64,000 nt of DNA from Bos javanicus (GCF_032452875.1 NC_083879.1:84143572-84207571), one strand, 5' to 3'. Shown: positions 11,161 to 22,056, numbered from the stretch's first letter. Numbers and translations are program-made. The notes: generated by a model not told the origin, from the letters alone.

Positions 11161-12460
11161 GCTCAAACTACTGCACAATTGCACTCATCTCACACGCTAG
11201 TAAAGTAATGCTCAAAATTCTCCAAGCCAGGCTTCAGCAATACATGAACCATGAACTTCCAGATGTTCAAGCTGGTTTTAGAAAAGGCAGAGGAACCAGA
11301 GATCAAATTGCCAACACCTGCTGGATCATGGAAAAAGCAAGAGAGTTCCAGAAAAACATCTACTTCTGCTTTATTGACTATGCCAAAACTTTTGACTGTG
11401 TGGATCACAATAAACTGTGGAAAATTCTGAAAGAGATGGGAATACCAGACGACCTGATCTGCCTCTTGAGAAATTTGTGTGCAGGTCAGGAAGCAACAGT
11501 TAGAACTGGACATGGAACAACAGACTGGTTCCAAATAGGAAAAGGAGTACGTCAAGGCTGTATATTGTCACCCTGGTTATTTAACTTCTATGCAGAGTAC
11601 ATCATGAGAAACGCTGTGCTGGAAGAAGCACAAGCTGGAATCAAGATTGCCGGGAGAAATATCAATAACCTCAGATAAGCAGATGACACCACCCTTATGG
11701 CAGAAAGTGAAGAGGAACTAAAAAACCTCTTGATGAAAGTGAAAGAGGAGAGTGAAAAGGTTGGCTTAAAGCTCAACATTCAGACAACAAAGATCATGGC
11801 ATCTGGTCCCATCACTTCATGGCAAATAGATGGGGAAACAGTGGAAACAGTGTCAGACTTTATTTTTTGGGCTCCAACATCACTGCAGATGGTGACTGCA
11901 GCCATGAAATTAAAAGACACTTACTCCTTGGAAGGAAAGTTATGACCAGCCTAGATAGCATATTGAAAAGCAGAGACATTACTTTGCCAACAAAGGTCTG
12001 TCTAGTCAAGGCTATGGTTTTTCCAGTGGTCATGTATGGATGTGAGAGTTGGACTGTGAAGAAAGCTGAGCACTGAAGAACTGAGGCTTTTGAACTGTGG
12101 TGTTGGAGAAGACTCTTGAGAGTCCTTTGGACTGCAAGGAAATCCAACTAGTCCATTCTAAAGGAGATCAACCCTGGGTATTCTGTGGAAGGACTGATGG
12201 TAAAGCTGAAACTCCAGTACTTTGGCCACCTCATGCAAAGAGTTGACTCATTGGAAAAGACTCTGATGCTGGGAGGGTTTGGGGGCAGGAGGAAAACGGG
12301 ATGACAGAGGATGAGATGGTTGGATGGCATCACTGACTTGATGGACGTGAGTTTGAGTGAACTCTGGGAGTTGGTGATGGACAGGAAGGCCTGGCGTGCT
12401 GCAATTCATGGGATTGTAAAGAGTCGGACACGACTGAATGACTGAACTGAACTGAACTGA
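11161..12460 (+). mobile_element. BovB LINE copy, 5'-truncated
   Basis: Plus-strand BovB starting abruptly in the RT domain (GCTCAAACTACTGCACAATT) and ending with three CTGAA/CTGAACTGA units at 12460. Immediately upstream, 11148-11160 reads TCAGTTCAGTTCA, the reverse complement of the element's own tail. Length about 1.3 kb against roughly 3.2 kb for a full BovB. Confidence 0.95.
11208..11678 (+). pseudogene. BovB reverse transcriptase fragment with stop in the YADD motif
   Basis: A 156-codon open stretch of the RT domain: GFRKGRGTRDQIAN near codon 24, the motif A region FIDYAKTFDCVDH near codon 55, VRQGCILSP near codon 110, ending at INNLR. The next codon should be the Tyr of the catalytic YADD motif but is TAA (11676-11678), a T-to-A change. 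Downstream frames 11697-11945 and 11819-12076 continue the polyprotein in shifted frames, and a TGA follows KKAEH at 12076. The copy is dead. Confidence 0.9.
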
Positions 12461-12579
12461 AGTGAGGAATGATTTGCAAAAGTGTTTATAAGCATACTTT
12501 TTAACCTCTTTTATTGTGCTCCTATGCACTGAAAGATAGAACCCTCTGCATAAATGTTTTAGTCTGCTACGTATTCTAC

Positions 12580-13020
12580 TGGCCAGGTCTGTTTATTTTC
12601 TGCATTTTTGATGCTTTGGGATTTGGGAGGCTGAGGACCCTGGAGAGACTTCCCTGCTCAGGGTTAGCCAGTTTCTAGAGATAGTCAGGGACTCCTGTGC
12701 AGTCTGCAAGGGTGCCTGTCACATGTACATCAGCCAGTCCAGATCCCCACCCTCCTATCCCCTCCTTCTTGACCCCAGTCACTGCAGAGCCAGAGAGCAG
12801 ACCAGGAAGGACGTCTCTGCCCCCCAGAGCAAGCAGAAATTATTCAGACTAGCCAGTCCTTAGTCTGCCTACTGGCTGCTCTATTTCTGCCATCAGAAAC
12901 CACAATAAAGGTCATGTTTTTGCCTGTCCCTTCTGCCTTCTGACCCACAGAGGTGCTTCCCTGTGTGCCCGCCTGGCATGATGTGCCCCCCTTCTTGGGA
13001 CCTGTGATGAAAACAATTCA
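12580..13020 (+). mobile_element. possible ancient ERVL-type solo LTR
   Basis: GACTTCCCTGCTCAGGGTTAG, GTCAGGGACTCCTGTGCAG, GCAGACCAGGAAGGACGTCTC and the poly(A)-signal-like CACAATAAAGGTC (12901-12913) come in an order I associate with mammalian LTR16-like LTRs. No internal retroviral sequence adjoins it. Assignment is from memory. Confidence 0.35.
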
Positions 13021-13109
13021 TCTTTTCAATGAGTCATCTTCCGAAATATTGGCCTAATCATACCTGAATAATAATAATAGCACCTATATTTTAAAGCATA
13101 CACGTGTGT

Positions 13110-13149
13110 AACTACATATGTAAACATATGTAGCTACGTATATGTAGTT
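13110..13149. repeat. compound inverted repeat (cruciform-capable)
   Basis: CTACATATG (13112-13120), TAAA spacer, CATATGTAG (13125-13133) is a perfect 9-bp hairpin. It is enclosed by AACTACATAT (13110-13119) and ATATGTAGTT (13140-13149), a second perfect 10-bp inverted pair, so two alternative stem-loops share one arm. Confidence 0.85.
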
Positions 13150-13242
13150 GCTCTCTTCCGTGTTATCCGTATGTGCATATAGTCTTATACACACGTACAC
13201 ATGTAAAACATACACAGTTGCTCTTGCTAAAATTAATTCTGT

Positions 13243-13432
13243 CCTGATGCTGGGAAAGACTGAAGGCAAAAGGAGAAGAGGGTGGCAGAGGATGAGGTGG
13301 TTAGATAATATCACCAACTCAATGGACACGAGTTTGAGCAAACTCCAGGAGATAGTGAAGGACAGGGAAGACTGGCTTGCTGCAGGCCATGGGGTCGCAA
13401 AGAGTCGGACATGACTTGGTGACTGAACAACA
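13243..13432 (+). mobile_element. BovB 3' tail
   Basis: CTGATGCTGGGAAAGACTGA to GTCGCAAAGAGTCGGACATG, ending GACTGAACAACAACAA instead of the usual GAACTGAACTGA, so it belongs to an older or variant tail subtype. Non-coding. Confidence 0.88.
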
Positions 13433-13481
13433 ACAAGTCTATTTGGGGCAGGGAATTGTGCTCTTTTTCAATGGTATATTT

Positions 13482-13602
13482 TAAAAAAAAATTTGGCCGT
13501 GATGTGCGCCATGTGGGGTCTTAGTTCCCTGGCCAGGGATTGGACTCACGCCCCCTGCATGGGAAGCACAAGGTCTTAACCACTGGGTCAGCAGGGGAGT
13601 CA
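13482..13602 (-). mobile_element. CHR-2-type tRNA-derived SINE, antisense
   Basis: TTTGGCCGTGATGTGCGCCATGTGG, GGGTCTTAGTTCCCTGGCCAGGGATTGG (in parts) and TCTTAACCACTGGGTCAGC read as the reverse of a cetartiodactyl tRNA-type SINE, with the A-rich tail at the left edge. Confidence 0.75.
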
Positions 13603-14260
13603 CTGCTCGTCTGTTTTGTATCCCTGCCCGCTGTGCTAACTGACTGAACTGGGGGGAAAAGACAGTTTTTGCAGTATGCATTATTATTGCTTTTTAAATC
13701 TTCTTGGGCAAAGACAGCCCTCATTTATAAGCTGTGTTTCTTGAATGATATTATTGCGGACATCATGAGACTCACTGGAGGCTCCTGACGCTTTTGGATT
13801 GGAACATCGCCTTGCCAACATTGTACGTCATTGTCATCACGGTTTTCTTTTCATGGAAATTTACAGTGTTTCTCTTACGGGTGGTTGCCAGTCACACCTT
13901 TTGGGCTTGCTGTGAAATGGTTCTGCAAGCATCATTACTATCGTTCAACATTTATGAGCCGAGCAGCTTGAGGATGGGGCCCTGGGGTGCAGAACTCAGC
14001 CGAGAGTCAGTCAGTCAAATGTAATGGATTCTTCTGACTGTGATGGAAAGACTCTGCTAGGAAAATAACAAAGGTGGGAAAACTTAGAAGATTAAAGGAC
14101 ACAAGCATTAAAAACCCTGAGCAATTGCATTTTTTCCACAAGAAGAAATAAGCCCCTAAGAATGTCTTTTTGACCATTTTGCTGAGTCTACAGGTAAGTT
14201 TCCTCTTAGGAGGCTCTAAAGAGGGAAAGAAGTGAAACAAAAGCTATAGATGAGATAATG
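13603..14260. other. unassigned, one isolated consensus splice donor
   Basis: No repeat recognised. ACAG|GTAAGT at 14190-14199 is a perfect donor, with a fair acceptor-like TTTTTTCCACAAG about 50 bp upstream. Nothing else supports an exon, so I do not call one. Confidence 0.4.
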
Positions 14261-14470
14261 GAGGGTGGCTCAGTGGTAAAGAGTCCACCTGCCAATGCAG
14301 GAGACACAGGTTCGATCCCTGGGTCAGGAAGATCCTCTGGAGGAGGGAATGGCAGCCTTCTTCAGGATTCTTGCCTGGAGAATCCCAAGGACAGAGGAAC
14401 CTGGCAGGCTAGTCCCTGGGATTGCAGAGTTGGCCACGACTGAGGGGCAAAATAGCAGCAACAGCAGCAA
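14261..14470 (+). mobile_element. Bov-tA SINE
   Basis: Plus-strand copy: GGGTGGCTCAGTGGTAAAGAG head, GGTTCGATCCCTGGGTCAGG B-box region, CTTGCCTGGAGAATCCCAAG, and a diverged GTTGGCCACGACTGAG end with a (GCAACA)n-like tail. Confidence 0.9.
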
Positions 14471-15238
14471 GTGAGGGTGGAGACTGTCCTTGAAGGGAGA
14501 GATGGAGATGAATCCAGGCAAAAGGAGGCGTGACGGATGGGAGAGGCGAGGGGGACAGCTGGGTAAGAGCAGCTGCTCGTGAACTGGGAAGTGGGCTCAG
14601 ACAGGGCTGGGGGGAGTCAGCACAGTTCCACCCTCTCTGGGGTCCCAGGGGAGAGCCTGGTCCAGAAAGCTGCCCCCGCCAAGCAGTTCTTCAGCGGTTT
14701 GTCTTGGAAGGATAGGAGCTGGGGACAAGTGGTCTCTGCCAGGCTGGGTCACGACCCCACCTTGGTGCCGATGCAGCGTCCCTTGTGCCTGATGAGAGGT
14801 CACAGCAGTCTCTCCGGGGTGGGGGTGACATGCTGCAAAGAGTTTTGGGATCAGGGAACTGGCCCTCGGTACGGCTTTATCATTGTCTCCCCAGTCAAGG
14901 GAATGGTTTTGAGCACCACTGACCTCCTCCAGAGATTCTGTTTTATTCGTAAAATAAGAGCAATACTATCAGTGCACAGCAGACACATTAAACAAGGCTG
15001 AAATTCTCCAAGGAGACACTTTATAGTGAAATCTGTAAACAGAGAAGAGCTCCAAAAGCTGAGAGCAGGGAAAAGCTGGAGATCAACATGGCACGATGGA
15101 AAAGGTGAGTGCGTCAGGGCAGGCCCTCCCCCACAAACACTGAGTCGGATTCTGGACTTTTATAAGATTCCCAAGTGCTTCACATGTGCATTCAGGGCTG
15201 AGAAACAGCCTTCTGAACCACCTTCGTAGATAGAAGAT
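14471..15238. other. unassigned, no gene seen
   Basis: Moderately GC-rich unique-looking sequence. Overlapping frames of up to 140 codons at 14579-15001 have no recognisable domain. Confidence 0.45.
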
Positions 15239-15452
15239 GGGGTTTCCCTGATAGCTCACCTGGGAAAAGAAACTGCCTGCGATGCAAGAGACACAGGAGA
15301 CTCCTGTTCGATCCCTGGGTCGGGAAGATCCCTTGGAGAAGGGAATGGCAACCCACTCCACTATTCTGGCCTGGAGAATCCCATGGACAGAGCAGACTTG
15401 TGGGCTACAGTCCAAGGGGTCACAGAGTCGGACACAACTGAGTGACTAAGAA
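15239..15452 (+). mobile_element. Bov-tA SINE
   Basis: Full-length plus-strand copy with GTTTCCCTGATAGCTCACCTGG head, GTTCGATCCCTGGGTCGGGA, and GTCGGACACAACTGAGTGAC end. Confidence 0.92.
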
Positions 15453-15654
15453 AGAAAAAGACAGCAGACACTCAAACGACTGTTGACACTTAAAAAAAAG
15501 TTTCTTGGATAAACTTTATGTGCTAATTTAAATTCTCCTTAATACATTAAGATATGCTGACCTCAGATCGAAATTCAGAAGAAAAACTCTTTAAGGTAAA
15601 TTAAAAATATAAATGACAGTTTAGAATGTAACTTTTATGCCTCCATTTCAGGAG

Positions 15655-15845
15655 AGGCAGGTGAAAAGATCATACAATTTGGAATCACGGGATCAAAACT
15701 CGAGTCTTAAACCTTTCCCCTCACCCAGTTAGATCTGTTGCTCAAAATCTGGAAGCCCAGTGACTTCAGACATAAAATGGGAGTAGTTATACTAATGCTT
15801 TTACACGAAGGGTAAGATTAAAAGATAGAAAAGGGATTTGAAAGC
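15655..15845 (+). mobile_element. MIR SINE relic
   Basis: Plus-strand MIR layout: TTTGGAATCACGGGATCAAAA, CCCAGTGACTTCAGACATAAA, AAAATGGGAGTAGTTATACTA, AGGGTAAGATTAAAAGATAG. Confidence 0.55.
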
Positions 15846-15960
15846 TTTCTAGTACTAAATACATGTTATTTTTTTTGCTTCTACCTTGAAATACTTGAGA
15901 TATTCTACACCTGTATATTATTACTGGTAAAGTTAGCTACAATTACTTTTAAACTTATAT

Positions 15961-16058
15961 AGTATTCTATTTTTCTTGCCTGGATGGACAGAGGCACCTG
16001 GTGGGCTACAGTCCATGGGGTTGCAAAGAGTCGGACACGACTGAGTGATTGAGCACAC
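15961..16058 (+). mobile_element. Bov-tA SINE fragment
   Basis: Only the BovB-derived 3' half remains: TTCTTGCCTGG, GGCTACAGTCCATGGGGTTG, GTCGGACACGACTGAGTGAT. The tRNA head is missing. Confidence 0.85.
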
Positions 16059-16061
16059 ACA

Positions 16062-16230
16062 GCATTTTATTTATTAAATTAATTTTTACTGGAGCATAGT
16101 CGCTTTACAATATTGTCAATTTCTACTGTACAGCAAAGTGAATCAGCTGTATGTATACACGTACCCCTATTTTTTGGATTTCTCTCCCATTTAGGTCCCC
16201 ACGGAGCACTGAGCTCCCCAAGGTGTGAAG
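16062..16230 (-). mobile_element. L1 3' UTR relic, antisense
   Basis: TTTTACTGGAGCATAGTCGC, TTTACAATATTGTCAATTTC, TGTACAGCAAAGTGAATCAG follow the reverse strand of an L1 3' end. Confidence 0.72.
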
Positions 16231-17292
16231 CTGGTTCTCACTTACAATCATTTTTGAAACACTGCCTCTTTGACAGCCTCGCTATACGTGTCTCTACATA
16301 AAATGCCCCGTGGAAGCTATGTTTCCCAGACCAAAAAGCAAGGAAAGAAAGTGCACCTCCTCCACAGCAAATAGTACACGTGTATCTGGTGAAAAATACA
16401 AATGTTGACACATCTGTAAATATAATGTAGACTATATTTGCATTCACTTTACGGCTTCGACTTAAACAAGGATGAGGACCACTTTTAGCAGCCATTCATG
16501 CTCACTATATTATTAATTATTCATCAAAATCGCCATACCAGAAACTTTGCAACACACAGAGCTTTATACCAATAACTTCTTTCATCATATGATTTTGCTT
16601 CTGTTTGGCCTTTGCTTTTATTTAAATCTATTCATCTCTTTCCACTTTATTTCTCCTTGTAAGCTCTCAGTCCTTTTGGAGGGAAGAGAAGAATAAATAA
16701 AAATAAATAAATAGATATCTCAGAATACTGTTTATAAGTTATGTTTGTGATAATTGTCTTTATATATAATCTATAAATTAGATTCATGCATTTATAAGTT
16801 AAATATGTATTTATATGTATAATTGTAAGTATATAAATATATTTGTATAAAACATAGATTTTAAAAATGCATAAAACTACATTAATGATGCTGAGTTATT
16901 ATCAGACATCGTAACTGTACTCAATATTGTTAAAAAGACAAGACATAATTGTTAAACATTCAAGTTTTGAGCATTGTGTTTTTCAGAGGCCAGTGATACT
17001 TCGCTTTTATTCTTAGTGATTTTCTAATAAAACAGGAATATAGAGGAGCCACATGAAAATCTGATGGCTAAAACAAACCACTTTGGTCTCTAGAGATTTA
17101 TCTGAAGCGATGCCTCATTTTCTCTGACAAAGACCTTCCAGTACAAGAGAAATTCCTAAAATGCCCAGAGGTGACGGTATCCATGCAGTTGATTTGAAAT
17201 ACAGTAAAGCGACTGATTACAGAGATTTCAGCAGTGAAACAAGTGGGGCCCCAGGTACTAAGGAGCTTCACATGTAAGATTTTACCACAGTT
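16231..17292. other. unassigned, very AT-rich in the middle
   Basis: 16690-16870 is simple AT-rich sequence (AATA repeats, then TATATAAATATATTTG-type runs). The rest shows no gene or repeat family. Confidence 0.5.
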
Positions 17293-17671
17293 AAGAGACA
17301 CTTGACCTTGGTTAAGCATCAGAATGGCCTCTGGTGCATCCTCCCACCGGAGAAGGCAATGGCACCCCACTCCAGTACTCTTGCCTGGAAAATCCCATGG
17401 ACGAAGGAGCCTGGTAGGCTGCAGTCCATGGGGTCGCTAAGAGTCGGACACGACTGAGCGACTTCACTTTCACTTTCATGCATTGGAGAAGGAAATGGCA
17501 ACCCACTCCAGCGTTCTTGCCTGGAGAATCCCAGGGACGGGGGAGCCTGGTGGGCTGCCGTCTGTGGGGTCGCACAGAGTCGGACACGACTGAAGCGACT
17601 TAGCAGCAGTAGCAGCAAGAGACACTTGACCTTGGTTAAGCATCATAATGGCCTCTGGTGCATCCGCCCAC
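17293..17671. repeat. 55-bp direct repeat flanking a Bov-A2 insertion
   Basis: 17293-17347 and 17617-17671 are two 55-bp copies (start AAGAGACACTTGACC, end CCCAC) with only two mismatches. They abut both ends of the Bov-A2 at 17348-17616. Normal LINE-driven duplications are about 7-20 bp, so this is exceptionally long. Confidence 0.95.
17348..17616 (+). mobile_element. Bov-A2 SINE, near full length
   Basis: Plus-strand dimer from GGAGAAGGCAATGGCACCCC to GACTTAGCAGCAGTAGCAGC, with two Bov-A monomers and the CACTTTCACTTTCATG linker. Close to consensus by eye, suggesting a fairly young insertion. Confidence 0.95.
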
Positions 17672-18574
17672 AGGCGGATGATTTTCTAAGACTTGTGTAG
17701 ATGTGAAATGTTTCTGGAGGAACTTCTATCAGCCCTCATTTCTTGACTAAGAAGGTACTGGGAAATGATGGAATCAGACACTGGCTGTAGGAGTTTCTAG
17801 TCTTCGTCCAGTTGGCTTCACTGTTCAGTGCTTGTTTGTTTCCACTTGCTCTTAAGGGTATCTCCTGATGTCTAAGATGGAAAAGACTTTGAATCATCAT
17901 TTGCCCTGATTAGAAATAAATTTCCTGTCCTAGGTCAGCTCCAACACTCAAACGGTTTTGTTTAAAAAAATTTTCCCTTTTCTTTTGGAAGAAAGTAATT
18001 TGTTGCTAAGCAATTTAAAACAATATGAAAGTAAACTTTTTTTTTTTTTAAGCAGGAGGAGGATGCTGGTCTTATGACCGTATCGTACTTCCCGACCCAG
18101 GGATTGGACCTGTAGACCTGTGACACTGGTGTGTTTGTCACAGGAGCTCCGCAGTCTGGATATTTCTCACAAACTGAGTCTTTTTCCTCCAGCGATCCTC
18201 ACTCTGTCCTGTAGACTCATCTTGGTCTTACTACCTTAGACTCATGCCATCTAGGCTTTATGACTCACAGCCTCTGATTCCAGGTTCATTATTCCCTCAG
18301 CTACCCCTGTTTTTTCAAGCAAATGAACTTGTTATCTGCGGACCTGAAATAAAATGACCTAAAGCAAGATGCGGAACCCTGATTTACTTCTAGTGAGACT
18401 TCCTTCCCAGATCAAAGCCCTCAGGTGGAAACTGAGTCTGTCTCCATCTCTGAAAGCTGCTTGAACTGTAGCTGTGTGACTCATTTCTGTCCTGACACGG
18501 GTACTTTACCTATTACTGTGTTGTTAACATACACTGGACAGCGTGGCTCGTTTCCACTTCTAATTAGTGTTAAC
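17672..18574. other. mostly unassigned
   Basis: Contains a T-run and a decayed SINE at 18040-18150 (listed separately). No gene or exon seen. Confidence 0.45.
18040..18150 (-). mobile_element. possible tRNA-type SINE relic, antisense
   Basis: T-run, then TCGTACTTCCCGACCCAGGG and ATTGGACCTGTAGACC resemble the reverse strand of a CHR-2-like SINE, strongly diverged. Confidence 0.4.
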
Positions 18575-18728
18575 TTCATACCTTTAAATTTTTCTTATTG
18601 TGGTAAAAGTCAAATAATAAGAAAAGTGCTATTTTAACCATATTTAACTGTGTGCTTCAGTGGCACTAAAGTACATATACATTGTCGAGCAACTCTCACC
18701 AGCATCCATCTCCTGAATTATATACACT
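18575..18728 (+). mobile_element. old L1M-type 3' relic
   Basis: TTATTGTGGTAAAAGTCAA, TATTTTAACCATATTTAACTG, CAGTGGCACTAAAGTACATA, CAACTCTCACCAGCATCCATC follow a common mammalian L1 3'-region sequence. Orientation is from memory. It is cut by the Bov-A2 at 18740. Confidence 0.5.
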
Positions 18729-18739
18729 GCTGTGTATAA

Positions 18740-19022
18740 CGGAGAAGGCAATGGCACCCCACTCCAGTACTCTTGCCTGGAAAATCCCATGGACGGAGGA
18801 GCCTGGTAGGCTGCAGTCCATGGGGTCACTAAGAGTCGGACACGACCGAGTGACTTCACTTTCACTTTCCACTTTCCTGCGTTGGAGAAGGAAATGGCAA
18901 CCCACTCCAGTATTCTTGCCTGGAGAATCCCAGGGACGGGGGAGCCTGGTGGGCTGCTGTCTATGCGGTTGCACAGAGTCGGACATGACTGAAGCGACTT
19001 AGCAGCAGCAGCAGTAGCGGCA
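18740..19022 (+). mobile_element. Bov-A2 SINE with perfect 11-bp TSD
   Basis: Plus-strand dimer from GGAGAAGGCAATGGCACC to the CTTAGCAGCAGCAGCAGTAGC tail. GCTGTGTATAA occurs at 18729-18739 and again at 19023-19033, an intact target-site duplication. Confidence 0.96.
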
Positions 19023-19123
19023 GCTGTGTATAAAATAGATAATAATGAGAACCTACTGTTAAGCACAGGGGAAAAAACTTTCAAATTTTAAAGATATGAT
19101 TAAATGACCCAGTAAGTGAACAT

Positions 19124-19319
19124 GAGTGAGTGAAAGGTGTTCAGTCGTGTCCGACTGTTTGTGACCCCATGGACTATACAGTTGACGGAATTCTCCAGGC
19201 CAGAATACTGGAGTGGGGAGCCTTTCCCTTCTCCAGGGGATCTTCCCAACCCAGGGATTGAACTCAGGTCTCCCACATTGCAGGTGGATTCTTTACCAGC
19301 TGAGCCACTAGGGAAGCCC
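19124..19319 (-). mobile_element. Bov-tA SINE, antisense, with perfect 10-bp TSD
   Basis: Reverse copy from GAGTGAGTGAAAGGTGTTC to GAGCCACTAGGGAAGCCC. AAGTGAACAT is duplicated at 19114-19123 and 19320-19329. Confidence 0.95.
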
Positions 19320-19628
19320 AAGTGAACATATGACCCTATTACAATTCCAATAATTCCTGTTGATTGGCACATGTGTGTTGACTGTATTATTGCAATAAAT
19401 GCTTTCCACCAGCTAAATCTGACAGATCTACTGATTTCTGTAATTATTATTGTGCTACATGCTCATTAGACAAGAAAAGTAAGACATTCTTTGAAATTGT
19501 TGTAATTACAGTTATTTTTAACAACACAGCTTTCAGTTTCTCTCCCTTACTTTTTTTTTTTTTAATCTTACAACATTTATAACTGAATTCAATAGGGTAT
19601 ATGATTTATGATAGGTACCATCTTATAT

Positions 19629-19844
19629 TGGGCTTCCTAGCAGCTCAGACGGTAAAGAATCTGCCTGCAATGCAGGAGACCCAGGTTCAATCCCTGGGTT
19701 GGGAAGATCCCCTGGAGAAGGAAATGGCTACCCACTCCAATATTCTTGTCTGAGAAATCCCGTGGACAGAGGACCCTGGCGGGCTATAGTCCATGGTGTC
19801 ACAAAAAGTTGGACACAACTTAGCAACTAAACAATGACAGCTAC
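19629..19844 (+). mobile_element. Bov-tA SINE with 8-bp TSD
   Basis: Full-length plus-strand copy (GGGCTTCCTAGCAGCTCAG to AGTTGGACACAACTTAGCAA). TCTTATAT flanks it at 19621-19628 and 19845-19852. Confidence 0.93.
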
Positions 19845-19854
19845 TCTTATATCT

Positions 19855-20190
19855 TTTGATATAACCAAGCCAGAATGCCCATCATCAAAAAATCTACAAA
19901 CAGTAAGTGCTAGAGAGGGCGTGGAGAATAGCGAGCCTCTTACACTGTAGGTGGAATGTGAATTGGTGTGGCCACTATGGCGAACAGTATGGAGTTTCCT
20001 TAAAAAACCAAAACCAGAACTGCCATATGACCAGCAACCCCACTCCTGGACGTACACCCTGAGAAAACCAGAATTCACAAAGGCACATGCACCCCAGTGT
20101 TCTCTGCAGCACTATTACAACAGCCAGGACATAGACACAACCTAAGTGTCCAGCAACAGACAAATAGCTAAAAAGATGTAATCCAACAGT
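19855..20190 (+). mobile_element. L1 3' end relic
   Basis: GGAATGTGAATTGGTGTGGCC, AAAACCAGAACTGCCATATGA, CACAAAGGCACATGCACCCC, CCTAAGTGTCCAGCAACAGA follow the plus strand of an artiodactyl L1 3' region (motifs in part). No usable reading frame. Confidence 0.75.
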
Positions 20191-21119
20191 TTTAAGAAAA
20201 ACTCTATAGTGTGTAGTGATGCTGTTTTTCCAGTCAGAGAATTTAGCAGAAATGAGGATCTTTTTTACCTAAGGGGTTTGCAGGACCACTTGAGCACTGC
20301 CTTGTTCTGACTCCTGGAAACTGAAATCAGTGGTGGCACAACAATCATGGGTTAGCTATGAATTAAAGGTTAAATATATTTAAACCAGAAGAAAAACAAT
20401 GATATTTTAGAAAGTCAGAATGTTTTAAAACTAAAAGTGTTTCTAGATTGTTGGTACCATTTATAAAATGGCAAACACTTTCATGAACAACACACAGATG
20501 TATAAATAGATTTCACACCACATATGTGGTCCCAACCACCACGACACAATGTCTGGAGTTGGCTGAGCTTCATCTTTTTGTCAATAGGCTCCACTTATAC
20601 AAATGATATCAGTATCTCCACGGTAACGAAGGCACCAAAATGACGGTTCCCAGCCTCAGAAATTCCCCAGGTGAAATCTGAAACTGGCCCTGTCCTGGAG
20701 GGCAAGGAGAGATCAAGAAAGAGGCAGCTTCTCCAGAATGGTAGTTAGCAGGGGTAATAAGCAAGGAGACCTAACTCCAAGGCTCGTCCTGGACTCTGCA
20801 AGACGAATGGACCGCCGAACTTGCCCAGTAGAATCTTAAAAGTTTACAGAAAGACCTTAGTGGAGTTCAGGCACAGGCAGTGTCCAGATGGTCTCACAGT
20901 GACCTGAGGACTGCATCCCTGAACTCAGTGCCCGCTGCAGGGACAGTGGGCAGAGTGGACATCCCAGGCTCAGGGCAGGGGTGAGGAGCTCCTGCTTGCC
21001 CACACGCAACTCAGGGGTCAACCGGTGGTCACATCCTGTCCATAACCTCCTCCCACAGAATCACACTCTAAACATAAAGACCCAAATAATTTAAGTTTAA
21101 AAGAGGGAATGAGACACCA
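20191..21119. other. unassigned
   Basis: No repeat recognised with confidence. 20640-21060 is GC-richer and could be an LTR or LINE 5' region that I cannot place. No exon supported. Confidence 0.4.
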
Positions 21120-21354
21120 AGAAACTACTAACCAAAAAAAAAAAAAAAATCTGGAGATATCATTATCAGAAAAAGTAAACTTTATTCCAAAGAATACTAG
21201 GAGTTCAGTTCAGTCACTCAGTTGTGTCTGACTTTTTGCAACCCCATGGACTGACCGTAGCATCCCAGCCCTCCCTGTCCATCACCAAATCCTAGAGTTC
21301 ACCCAAACCCACGTCCATCAAGTTGGTTATGCCATCCAACCATCTCATCCTCTG

Positions 21355-22056
21355 TCATCCCTTTCTCCTCCCACCTACCATCTTTCCCAGGTTCAGGATA
21401 TTTTCAAATGAGTCAACTCTTCGCATCAGGTGGCCAAAGCATTGGAGCTTCAGCTTCAACATCAGTCCTTCCAATGAATATTCAGGACTGATTTCCTTTA
21501 GGATGGATTGGTTGGATCTCCTTGCAGTCAAAGGGACTCTCAAGAGTCTTCTCCAACACCACAGTTCAAAAGCATCAATTCTTGATTGCTCAGCTTTCTT
21601 TATAGTCCAACTCTCATATCCATACATGACTCCTGGAAAAACCATGGCCTGGACTAGATGGACCTTTGTTGGCAAAGTAATGTTTTTGCTTTTTAATACA
21701 CTGTCTAAGTTGGTCATAATTTTTATTCCAAGGAGCAACTGTCTTTTAATTTCATGGCTGCAGTCATCATCTGTAGTGATTTTGGAGCCCAAGAAAATAA
21801 AGTCTGTCACTGTTTCCACAGTTTCCCTATCTATTTGCCATGAAGTGATGGGACCAGATGTCGTGATCTTAGTTTTCTGAATGCTGAGTTTTAAACCAAC
21901 TTTTTCGCTCTCCTCTTTCACTTTTATCAAGAGGCTGTTTAGTTCCTCTTCTCTTTCTGCCATAAGGGTGGTGTCATCTGAATATCTGAGGTTATTGATA
22001 CTTCTCCCAGCAATTTTGATTCCAGCTTGTGCTTCATCCAGCCCAGCATTTCTCAT
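21355..22056 (-). pseudogene. BovB RT palm/thumb to C-terminus, open for 233 codons
   Basis: The longest BovB frame in the window. It begins at MRNAGLDEAQAGIKIAGRSI, has the catalytic box as YSDD (normally YADD) near residue 25, then EEELNSLLIKVKEESEKVGL and the C-terminal region with SWTIKKAEQSRIDAFELWCWRR, LRVPLTARRSNQ and the KLKLQCFGHLMRRVDS segment. Upstream RT parts lie in other frames (22090-22350, 22157-22387, 22625-22987) and are split by the Bov-tA. Inactive. Confidence 0.9.

Noticed and set aside
14144..14193. Possible 50-bp exon ending at ACAG|GTAAGT
   Set aside because: Perfect donor but only a fair acceptor and no other support; isolated donors are common in introns.
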